Part shown: positions 6,682 to 11,751 of the stretch, piece by piece
Position numbering within the stretch: the first letter of the stretch is position 1
Layout of the letters: each line of letters starts with the position of its first letter
Assembly (NCBI RefSeq): GCF_030150285.1
Contig: NZ_JASLGE010000112.1
Span: forward strand, 1 to 11,864
Origin: Pseudomonas sp.
GTDB lineage: Bacteria; Pseudomonadota; Gammaproteobacteria; Pseudomonadales; Pseudomonadaceae
Reading direction: 5' to 3'
DNA length: 11,864 nucleotides
Notes under the pieces: generated by a model
Database searches by the model: none
What the model saw: the letters and a program-made list of their open reading frames with translations, nothing else
What the model was told of the DNA's origin: nothing
Position numbers and translations under genes: made by a program

Positions 6682-7215
6682 TCAGTCCTTAATAAAGTTA
6701 CCATCTTCATTTATTTTGCCCGTGCGGTCTTTGATTTCGTTGTATGCTAGTTGTAGGCAGTCTTGGAGCGATGGTGTCTTATGGAACTCATTATTTATAC
6801 CAATAGCAACGCAATATAGAGCATCTAGGCATCTGTCATAATGGTAGTCTTTAACAGCATCCTCTTTACAGTTGTGAATTAAAAACAAAACTTCCCCTAC
6901 TAAATGTCGCAAAGTATTCAGCCCGTCTAGTTTTGCAAATGCATTACCGTAAATATGAGAATCCTTAGGTAAAGAGTATTCTACTGATTTCTTCATAGCA
7001 TAGTCAAAAATGTCATCATCATTACTCGCACCGACAATCAACGTCACTAAAATATCGCCAATAGCATCATTGATCTCTTCAATATTCCCATCTGCATAAG
7101 CATCTAGCAATTCAGCCGTTTCTTTGAGCGTATACTTCGCCTGAGCTAAATGCCCCACCTTGTGCAGACCTTTGTTGACTCCCCATTGTTTTACTTGTTC
7201 TACTAGTTTTTTCAT
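6682..7215 (-). CDS. MazG-like nucleotide pyrophosphohydrolase family protein
   Basis: A 177-residue protein of the phage MazG-like group. The N-terminal part has WGVNKGLHK, then AKYTLKETAELLDA (29-39) and EEINDAIGDILVTLI (46-60), matching the EExxE...ExxD metal-binding helices. The C-terminus (LAYNEIKDRTGKI...GNFIKD) is the usual end of these proteins. Lys31 occupies the place of the first Glu in EExxE, while Glu32, Glu35, Glu47, Asp50 and Asp54 remain, so activity may be changed. An extra helical stretch of about 70 residues separates the core from the tail and may be a degenerate second repeat. The family hydrolyses (d)NTPs to (d)NMPs and pyrophosphate. GAGGAG lies eight bases before the ATG. 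Confidence 0.82.
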   Translation of the reverse strand: MKKLVEQVKQWGVNKGLHKVGHLAQAKYTLKETAELLDAYADGNIEEINDAIGDILVTLIVGASNDDDIFDYAMKKSVEYSLPKDSHIYGNAFAKLDGLNTLRHLVGEVLFLIHNCKEDAVKDYHYDRCLDALYCVAIGINNEFHKTPSLQDCLQLAYNEIKDRTGKINEDGNFIKD

Positions 7216-7230
7216 CTTTAAATCTCCTCT

Positions 7231-7566
7231 TTATTCCGCTGTTAACATATCTATAAGATTCTCAATATAGAACTTCGTAGTATTGTACTTACTTCTACTT
7301 CCATCTTTGTTTAATACTGTGCACTCGTAAACAACTCCGTTGTAGTCGCATAGTGTTATATCATCAATGATTAAATCTCTATCGTTGAATGTATAGCAAA
7401 CTATATTATTCACATTTTTAGAGGGGTTAATAATCTCTCCCACCCTGTAAAATGCTTCGCTGCAATCATTAAGATCTCTTGCTTCTTGTAATTGCTTATT
7501 AAGACCTTCAATTTCACCTTTAAGATATTTAATTTTCGCCTTTCTACTTGCAATAGACATGCCCAT
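7231..7566 (-). CDS. Coiled-coil protein of unknown function (111 aa)
   Basis: Not recognised. Residues 1-33 form a basic/charged coiled-coil helix (RKAKIKYLKGEIEGLNKQLQ), then a beta-rich C-terminal half follows (VCYTFNDRDLIIDDITLCDYNG, VVYECTVLNKDG) and ends with a helix (FYIENLIDMLTAE). Such a helix-plus-small-barrel layout is common in phage accessory proteins. The start ATG at 7566 is backed by AAGGA nine bases upstream; a second in-frame ATG at 7560 is possible. It lies 15 bases before the MazG-like gene. Confidence 0.65.
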   Translation of the reverse strand: MGMSIASRKAKIKYLKGEIEGLNKQLQEARDLNDCSEAFYRVGEIINPSKNVNNIVCYTFNDRDLIIDDITLCDYNGVVYECTVLNKDGSRSKYNTTKFYIENLIDMLTAE

Positions 7567-7568
7567 CT

Positions 7569-7763
7569 CTAAATTTCCTTTCTCATCTTCTTAACTTTTA
7601 ACTCAATCGCATCTAAATCTAAAACTGGATGTTCTTTAAATTGCAACTCGACAATCTTGCCGTTTACTACGTTGAATCCGTTTAATAGCTGTCCGAGCAA
7701 TTCATCAATAAACTTCTGACCTTCTTTTGTTTTCTTGAACATTGCCAGGTGCTTTTTATTCAT
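7569..7763 (-). CDS. Small basic protein of unknown function (64 aa)
   Basis: Unrecognised, basic, mostly helical at the N-terminus (MNKKHLAMFKKTKEGQKFIDELLGQL), then a short beta segment (GKIVELQFKEHPVL) and a lysine-rich end (LKVKKMRKEI). I take the ATG at 7763 with GAGGG eight bases upstream. A longer TTG frame from 7778 lacks a good site. It overlaps the upstream gene by eight bases. A nucleic-acid-binding role would fit its charge but is only a guess. Confidence 0.6.
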   Translation of the reverse strand: MNKKHLAMFKKTKEGQKFIDELLGQLLNGFNVVNGKIVELQFKEHPVLDLDAIELKVKKMRKEI

Positions 7764-7926
7764 CTTCCTCACCCTCAATCAACTCAATCAGTAATATTAT
7801 CGCACTATCAAACGCATACAGCTCGTTACTCAACCCTTGCTCAATAATAGGATTCTCGTTGATCTTTTTATAGAGCTGATCCCGCTCTCTTTTTAATAGC
7901 ACTACTGCTTCCGTGTACTTGATCAT
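7756..7926 (-). CDS. Small helical protein of unknown function (56 aa)
   Basis: A 56-residue protein that appears all-helical: a basic first helix (YTEAVVLLKRERDQLYKKI), then a second, hydrophobic and acidic helix (LYAFDSAIILLIELIEGEEDE). Probably a helical hairpin or small coiled coil. The ATG at 7926 overlaps the previous stop as ATGA and has AAGGAG eight bases upstream. The frame stays open further upstream, but that part lies inside the preceding gene and is not needed. No family recognised. Confidence 0.6.
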   Translation of the reverse strand: MIKYTEAVVLLKRERDQLYKKINENPIIEQGLSNELYAFDSAIILLIELIEGEEDE

Positions 7927-8267
7927 TTGTTGCGCTCCTTTATCATTGCGTCTGCTAAGCTGTACGCCCACGCTGAAACCGTCTCATCATCCCCATTTAC
8001 ATACCCTGTGCCTGACATAGGGCTTTTTTGGACGACTCCCTCAGAGTTTGACAGTAGGCCATTCAAAGCAACCTTTGCAAACTCATCTCTAAGTAGCTGC
8101 GCTTCGATCTGGTCTATCGACTCTTTAACGTGCCATGTATTTCCATCTACACCATACATAATCGAACCAGAAGCATCATAATGAGGAATAATACTACTTA
8201 CTCTGCGAGACAAAATGATCACTGCAACACCCTCATCAAAATCTGTAACCTTAATAAACTTGCTCAT
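7923..8267 (-). CDS. Two-part phage protein: FlbD-like N-terminus plus small helical phage module
   Basis: A 114-residue protein that seems to join two short modules. Residues 1-57 (KFIKVTDFDEGVAVII..., WHVKESIDQIEAQL) have the strand-strand-helix order of FlbD-like proteins, in which a short beta sheet ends in a V-K-E-S helix. Residues 58-114 (LRDEFAKVALNGLLSN ... AWAYSLADAMIKERN) match a pattern I know from many phage hypothetical proteins, often found alone as RDYFAAQAL...AYEIADAML-like sequences. The function of either module is unknown. GAGG lies seven bases upstream of the ATG, whose A overlaps the last base of the upstream stop (TAATG). Confidence 0.7.
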   Translation of the reverse strand: MSKFIKVTDFDEGVAVIILSRRVSSIIPHYDASGSIMYGVDGNTWHVKESIDQIEAQLLRDEFAKVALNGLLSNSEGVVQKSPMSGTGYVNGDDETVSAWAYSLADAMIKERNK

Positions 8268-8332
8268 TACTTAACCTCACAATTAGTCGCTTGACCGTTA
8301 ACAAAATAAAATACACCTTCATCAAAATCAGT
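8227..8332. repeat. Short imperfect direct repeat across two adjacent genes
   Basis: Bases 8227-8246 and 8313-8332 match at 18 of 20 positions, 86 bases apart. In the - strand proteins both copies encode TDFDEGV, one near the C-terminus of the membrane protein and one near the N-terminus of the FlbD-like protein, in the same translational frame of each gene. It could be a trace of local duplication or a recombination point; chance is possible in AT-rich DNA. Confidence 0.5.
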
Positions 8333-8524
8333 TATCAGACTTCCATCTATTTTACGATATCCATCCGACATCTCGCACCACAGGGATTTATCGCCACGTC
8401 TAATCTCATCAACTATATCGCCATTGATATTGATAAAAGCGCCAATCAATAACAGTGCAATGCCAGCAAATATCGCTCCAACTAATACCATTACTGGCAA
8501 ATCTTGCTTCTCTCTACTTGTCAT
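8267..8524 (-). CDS. Small membrane protein (85 aa), one transmembrane segment
   Basis: A polar, lysine-containing start (MTSREKQDLP) is followed by one strong membrane helix (about residues 11-31, VMVLVGAIFAGIALLLIGAF). A 50-residue domain follows with two cysteines (50 and 82), short strands and the phrase FVNGQATNC at the end. Similar endings (FTNG...NC) occur in small phage membrane proteins I recall, without a known function. A disulfide between the two Cys is possible if the domain is periplasmic. The ATG overlaps the end of the previous gene by 11 bases, with GGAG seven bases upstream. Confidence 0.7.
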   Translation of the reverse strand: MTSREKQDLPVMVLVGAIFAGIALLLIGAFININGDIVDEIRRGDKSLWCEMSDGYRKIDGSLITDFDEGVFYFVNGQATNCEVK

Positions 8525-8678
8525 CTTGCTTCTCCATGTCTTGCTCTAACAAATCCCTAACGTGACCGCTAAAATCCGGTAAGCTGTTTACATATGCCAA
8601 TAGCTTCGCATGTTCTTCTTTTAAAAAAGAGACAGCTTTTAACTGCCTTTTTTTGTTGTATTTTTTATCCTTACTCAT
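8514..8678 (-). CDS. Putative ribbon-helix-helix-type small DNA-binding protein (54 aa)
   Basis: A 54-residue protein with a lysine-rich N-terminus (SKDKKYNKKRQ), one short strand (LKAVSFL), a helix (KEEHAKLLAYVNSL) and a second helix (FSGHVRDLLEQDMEK). This strand-helix-helix order, with a phenylalanine/serine turn before the second helix, is what ribbon-helix-helix regulators look like. Family membership is an inference from predicted layout. The ATG at 8678 is preferred because AGAGGA directly precedes it; a TTG at 8699 would extend into the upstream gene. It could be the regulator that acts on the inverted repeat 224 bases upstream. Confidence 0.6.
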   Translation of the reverse strand: MSKDKKYNKKRQLKAVSFLKEEHAKLLAYVNSLPDFSGHVRDLLEQDMEKQDDK

Positions 8679-8685
8679 AATTCCT

Positions 8686-8853
8686 CTAAATAGCAACAAT
8701 ATCGAAATCTACACCTCTTGGGACAGTCACGCTTGTACTCCAGTTGACAAGCTTAACAATAACTAGTTCCCCATTTACCATTGTTACCCATGCTTCTTTG
8801 CCTTCAATCTTCTCAACCAACAAACCAGTCTTTAAATCTTTAATACCCAACAT
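8686..8853 (-). CDS. Small beta-rich protein of unknown function (55 aa)
   Basis: An ATG at 8853 with a strong AAGGAG nine bases upstream opens a 55-codon frame ending in TAG at 8686-8688. The product begins MLGIKDLKTGLLVEKIEG and ends VDFDIVAI. It looks like a small beta-barrel or sheet (LLVEKIEGKEAWVTM, GELVIVKLV). The stop overlaps the ribosome-binding region of the next gene. It fills what would otherwise be a 235-base gap. It is short enough to be missed by a length filter, but the site and spacing support real translation. No family recognised. Confidence 0.72.
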   Translation of the reverse strand: MLGIKDLKTGLLVEKIEGKEAWVTMVNGELVIVKLVNWSTSVTVPRGVDFDIVAI

Positions 8854-8897
8854 AATTCGCTACTCCTTGTCTTCCGGTTAACTACTGTATGAATAGA

Positions 8898-8926
8898 ATA
8901 TTATCGTATAACGATATAAGAAGCAA
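8898..8926 (-). promoter_or_regulatory. Candidate promoter in the 8854-8933 gap
   Basis: Reading the - strand, TTGCTT (8926-8921) and TAATAT (8903-8898) are separated by 17 bases, an optimal spacer for a sigma-70-type promoter. Matches to consensus are partial (3 of 6 and 4 of 6). It lies in the second-widest gene-free gap of the - strand operon, 45 bases before the 55-codon gene. An inverted repeat fills most of the spacer. Confidence 0.35.
8902..8916. promoter_or_regulatory. Operator-like inverted repeat TATCGT-N3-ACGATA
   Basis: TATCGT (8902-8907), ATA, ACGATA (8911-8916) is a perfect 6-bp inverted repeat with a 3-base centre. It falls within the spacer and first -10 base of the candidate promoter, where a bound dimer would block RNA polymerase. 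The 9-mer TATCGTTAT of its - strand also occurs on the + strand at 9214-9222. Too short for a terminator and without a T tract. Confidence 0.45.
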
Positions 8927-8933
8927 CACTTAT

Positions 8934-9173
8934 TTAAAATAAATCTAAAGATTCTTGCTTTAACTCACTCAACTCTTTGATTATCTTAGCTTCTTTCTCG
9001 CAAGATAAAACACCAGAAAAGAAGAAAAATCGCTCAACTACTCCATTGTCGTAAATATACGAGAAGCGATCACGGCTAACATACGTGATAAAAAGCGCTC
9101 CGGCTTCGTGCGCATCGTATAGCTTACCTAAGAGTGCATTGTATTCGTCTTTTTCTTCTTCGCTCGGTATCAT
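8934..9173 (-). CDS. Small acidic protein of unknown function (79 aa)
   Basis: Not recognised. An acidic N-terminal helix (SEEEKDEYNALLGKLYDAHEAG) is followed by beta strands rich in aromatics (LFITYVSRDRFSYIYDN, VERFFFFSG) and a C-terminal helix (EKEAKIIKELSELKQESL). The ribosome-binding site is weak (AAAGAG about eight bases from ATG). It stands alone between two gaps: a hairpin lies before it and the candidate promoter after it. Confidence 0.65.
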   Translation of the reverse strand: MIPSEEEKDEYNALLGKLYDAHEAGALFITYVSRDRFSYIYDNGVVERFFFFSGVLSCEKEAKIIKELSELKQESLDLF

Positions 9174-9187
9174 TGTTTTATCTCTTT

Positions 9188-9214
9188 AAAATGAAGGCGT
9201 AAGTTAATACGCCT
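9188..9214 (-). terminator. Hairpin after ssb, possible weak terminator or attenuator
   Basis: AGGCGTA (9195-9201) and TACGCCT (9208-9214) form a perfect 7-bp stem around a six-base loop. On the - strand the stem is followed by TCATTTT, a broken T tract. It lies 20 bases after the ssb stop and 21 before the next start, so it probably lowers rather than abolishes transcription into the distal genes. Confidence 0.55.
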
Positions 9215-9234
9215 ATCGTTATCAGTTATTAATA

Positions 9235-9675
9235 CTAGAACGGCACAGTTGAGTCAAAATCATCGAATCCGCCCGATGGTTGACTATTTCCTTGCGGCGC
9301 TCCGTTGTTATTTTGCGGCTTGAATCCTCCTTGATTGTTAGATGATCCTTGACCACCACCGAGCATTTTCATCTCTCTAGCAATAACATCCGTGCTATAT
9401 CGCTCAATGCCGTTTTTATCAGTGTATTTCGTTGTTTTAAGCTTACCATCAACATATACGAGTGATCCTTTTTTAAGATACTGTCCGGCAATCTCTGCTA
9501 ATCTCCCAAAAAACGTAATCCTGAACCACTCAGTTTCGCTCTGCTCTGCGCCTTGCTTGTCTTTCCATTTTTCAGTAGACGCTACTGAAATATTAGTGAT
9601 AGCAGCTCCGCTAGCCGTATATCTAACTTCTGGATCGTTTCCTAAATGTCCAATAACTTGTACTTTGTTCAACAT
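9235..9675 (-). CDS. ssb: Single-stranded DNA-binding protein
   Basis: A 146-residue SSB. The OB fold spans residues 1-105 and opens with the family signature MLNKVQVIGHLGNDPEVRYTASG, with later conserved EWFRITFFGRLAEIAGQYLKKGS and VYVDGKLKTTKYTDKNG. Residues 106-135 are a flexible Gly/Asn/Gln linker. The acidic tip DDFDSTVPF ends in Pro-Phe, the form that recruits partner proteins. It should protect single strands during phage replication and recombination; the adjoining annealing protein and exonuclease support that. AAGGA lies seven bases before the ATG. Length is slightly below bacterial SSBs, as usual for phage copies. Confidence 0.97.
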   Translation of the reverse strand: MLNKVQVIGHLGNDPEVRYTASGAAITNISVASTEKWKDKQGAEQSETEWFRITFFGRLAEIAGQYLKKGSLVYVDGKLKTTKYTDKNGIERYSTDVIAREMKMLGGGQGSSNNQGGFKPQNNNGAPQGNSQPSGGFDDFDSTVPF

Positions 9676-9692
9676 TATTTATTCCTTATCTG

Positions 9693-9707
9693 AATTTTAT
9701 TAAAATT
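9693..9707. other. AT-only inverted repeat upstream of ssb
   Basis: AATTTTA, T, TAAAATT forms a perfect 7-bp inverted repeat in the 57-base gap before ssb. The gap is almost wholly A/T. It may be an operator, a weak promoter region or simply AT-rich spacer. No -35/-10 pair with good spacing was found. Confidence 0.3.
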
Positions 9708-9732
9708 ATTTAATTTATGTTGTTGCTCGGAC

Positions 9733-9996
9733 TTAGACCTCTACATCGTCGCCCATTTCAACATTCAATACATACTGCTTGCCGTTGCTCTTATCTGTGA
9801 TCTTAATATACTCATTCTCATCTTCTGGATCATATTTAATGATCTCCTTTTCAACCAAATCAAGATCGTGCAGCTTTTGCGTTTCAGTATCCTCCCACTC
9901 TGCAAATTCAATGATATTGTCACTTGTTGGAGTTCCAGTGAAAAGATCCATCAAGATCAACGATCTTTTATTTAAAAACTTTAATACTTCACTCAT
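9733..9996 (-). CDS. Very acidic protein of unknown function (87 aa) between exo and ssb
   Basis: An 87-residue protein with 22 Asp/Glu against 9 Lys/Arg. A basic first 15 residues (VLKFLNKRSLILM) precede an acidic middle (EFAEWEDTETQ...DLDLVEKEIIKYDPEDENEY). Beta strands follow (IKITDKSNGKQYVLNVEMG), and the C-terminus is DDVEV. No family recognised. The ATG overlaps the exonuclease stop as ATGA, so it is probably coupled to it. Context suggests a helper or inhibitor in the recombination module (for example one that binds a nuclease or mimics DNA), but this is inference from charge and location only. Confidence 0.75.
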   Translation of the reverse strand: MSEVLKFLNKRSLILMDLFTGTPTSDNIIEFAEWEDTETQKLHDLDLVEKEIIKYDPEDENEYIKITDKSNGKQYVLNVEMGDDVEV

Positions 9997-10634
9997 TGTA
10001 TATTTCTCTCTTTCTTTAATTGAATGTAAAAATCTTCTGCATATTGAACTTTCTCTTTTACTTCTTCGATCAGCTCAGGGTTAAAATTAATAACCTGAAC
10101 TGTCCTGCGCTGCTCGATTGGTATTTGATTGACTAGCGTTATCAGCTTGCCCTCATCGTCAAAGGGTCGCATAGCTTCCTCAGGCGTTGGAAGTAGCCAA
10201 TAATGAACCTCTGCTTGATTTACTTCCCATAGCCACATGTAAGCCCATAATTGCCAATCGTACCCAGACTTCTTTGTCTTCTCTTCTGCTTCTCGTTTAA
10301 AAAAGCAGTGAGTACCGATATCCCATGAGTTTTTAATATCTATCACTTTACTGCCGGTAAATATATCGCACTCACCCGTGATAAATCCGTTATCTTTCCT
10401 TTCTTGGTTCTTTTCGTAACTAACTCCGTCAAGTATGGAAGATTGGAATATCGCCTCATCTTCCATTAAGTGACCTTTCTTCGTGTACTGATTCCCCTCA
10501 AACGAACTGAATCCGTATTGATCCTCTTTAAAGCACTCGATGATATAGCTCTTTGCCGTTTCAGATAACACCTCACTTTTTAAGCGAGGCTTGCCCATTA
10601 TTTTACTAAGTGATGAAGCTCTAACTTTCAGCAT
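9993..10634 (-). CDS. Lambda-Exo/YqaJ-like recombination exonuclease (PD-(D/E)XK fold)
   Basis: A 213-residue nuclease. Visible motifs in order are GHLMEDEA (Gly54-xxx-Glu58-xx-Ala61), ITGECD with Asp90, VIDIKNSW with Asp99-x-Lys101 as the D/E-x-K pair, and YDWQLWAYM (Tyr125 to Met133), which matches the glutamine-containing helix of this group. Lambda Exo-type enzymes degrade one strand of a DNA end 5' to 3' and hand the exposed strand to an annealing protein. The gene directly follows the Bet-like gene with a 14-base overlap and has GGAGG six bases before its ATG, matching the usual pairing. About the same length as lambda Exo (226). Confidence 0.88.
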   Translation of the reverse strand: MLKVRASSLSKIMGKPRLKSEVLSETAKSYIIECFKEDQYGFSSFEGNQYTKKGHLMEDEAIFQSSILDGVSYEKNQERKDNGFITGECDIFTGSKVIDIKNSWDIGTHCFFKREAEEKTKKSGYDWQLWAYMWLWEVNQAEVHYWLLPTPEEAMRPFDDEGKLITLVNQIPIEQRRTVQVINFNPELIEEVKEKVQYAEDFYIQLKKERNIQ

Positions 10635-11355
10635 CTATAACCTCCACATTACCAGCGATCTCTTTTAGTCGAGCGTATTCCTTAGATCCCAAGATCTGCT
10701 TATCTTTCGTGCTCAATGCGTTAAAAGCATTAGTTAAAGCTTCAATTCCATTTTCAGCGTGAGATTCTAGCGATAGAACAATATCAGCTCGCTTATCGTC
10801 CATTTCATCGCTTACAGATTGCTTATCACTCATACCCTGATATTCATCTTCCATCATTGCGTTGACGTTAAATGCCATTCTGATAGCCTGTGCAGTCGCT
10901 CTATGCTTTAACATTCTGACTGGGAATTGTTTCCAAGTAGGCGAGTTTCTTCTATTCTCAGCCATAAACTCAATTGTTTCAGTGTGAAATGCAAAGTCTT
11001 TGCGAGCAACGATACATTTTACCGCTACGACTCCACCCTTGTCATCCATAATTAACTCGTGAGTAATGCCGTTAAAGTTAGGGTTTGAGTGCGCTATTTT
11101 AAGCCAGCCGTCAATACCGACAATCGGGGTAATGCCTCCGCCACTTGGAAATGCGTAAATCTCTTTAGTTAGAGGATTTAGCTTGTACTGATTAGCTAAC
11201 ACAACAAACGCACTCATTTGAGCATGTGAAGGATCTTTACCACCAAAACACTGAGCCTTCATAATTGAATACATTTCTTCAAAGCCAACGTGTAAACCTA
11301 GATGTTTAGACAGCTCTTCCGTATTTGCTCTAATAATTCCAACTTCTTTACTCAT
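10621..11355 (-). CDS. bet: Bet/RecT-family single-strand annealing protein
   Basis: A 244-residue annealing protein of the lambda Bet type. Family text includes SAFVVLANQYKLNPLTKEIYAF, PIVGIDGWLKIAHSNPNF, and, after a beta section, FPVRMLKHRATAQAIRMAF with the following acidic MMEDEYQGM. The C-terminal 60 residues are a helical, charged domain more variable in the family. It should bind single-stranded DNA made by the neighbouring exonuclease and anneal it to complementary strands, allowing recombination-dependent repair or replication. AAGGAG lies eight bases upstream of ATG and partly overlaps the TAG of the preceding gene, so the two are closely coupled. Confidence 0.95.
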   Translation of the reverse strand: MSKEVGIIRANTEELSKHLGLHVGFEEMYSIMKAQCFGGKDPSHAQMSAFVVLANQYKLNPLTKEIYAFPSGGGITPIVGIDGWLKIAHSNPNFNGITHELIMDDKGGVVAVKCIVARKDFAFHTETIEFMAENRRNSPTWKQFPVRMLKHRATAQAIRMAFNVNAMMEDEYQGMSDKQSVSDEMDDKRADIVLSLESHAENGIEALTNAFNALSTKDKQILGSKEYARLKEIAGNVEVIDAES

Positions 11356-11360
11356 TTTAA

Positions 11361-11738
11361 CTACTCCTTAATTCCAAATAATGCTTTTGATGCTCTAATT
11401 GCTTCTTCTTTTGTTGCGTAAGCAAACCTAACACCCTGATCGACAATAGCTTGTCCCTTTCTTTGCTTGTAGAGAAATTCACTATTATCAACGCAGTAAT
11501 AAACAACATCTCCGAGCATTTCCGAACCACCCAAAGGCTTCGGAATCTCTACGCCGTTGATTGTGATTGTTTGAGGTTTGACTCGATATTCATATCCAAA
11601 ATCAAGATCCCCATCCTCATCCATCCAATTGCCGAGTGCCGACTTATATTGTATGCCTTCATACACATAAACCCCGTTGATAATATTCTCTCTCACTTTA
11701 TCCGCAATGATCTCTCTCACTTCTTTACTTGTTTTCAT
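11361..11738 (-). CDS. Conserved small phage protein of unknown function (125 aa)
   Basis: A 125-residue protein. The N-terminal part has a helix (KTSKEVREIIADKVREN) and a short beta section (YKSALGNWMDEDGDLDFGYEYRVKP). The C-terminal part (ITINGVEIPKPL..., VVYYCVDNSEF..., FAYATKEEAIRASKALFGI) follows a pattern I know from many phage hypothetical proteins: I-N-G-x-E-x-P-x-P-L, a Y-Y-V/C segment, then a T-K-E-E-A helix near the end. The start is ATG 11738 with AAGGAG about six bases upstream; the longer frame from TTG 11759 overlaps the upstream gene. It lies directly before bet, as relatives often do near recombination genes. Function unknown. Confidence 0.78.
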   Translation of the reverse strand: MKTSKEVREIIADKVRENIINGVYVYEGIQYKSALGNWMDEDGDLDFGYEYRVKPQTITINGVEIPKPLGGSEMLGDVVYYCVDNSEFLYKQRKGQAIVDQGVRFAYATKEEAIRASKALFGIKE

Positions 11739-11751
11739 ACTTTTCTCCTTA

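Noticed and set aside
7927..8181. An 84-codon + strand frame opposite the FlbD-like fusion gene
   Set aside because: Opposite strand to a gene with a good ribosome-binding site and recognised modules; no + strand operon exists here.
8854..8933. A possible tRNA or small RNA in the 80-base gap
   Set aside because: No cloverleaf, no conserved tRNA positions and only a 6-bp inverted repeat; a regulatory reading is better.
9392..9703. A 103-codon + strand frame opposite ssb
   Set aside because: It is a shadow of the highly conserved SSB gene.
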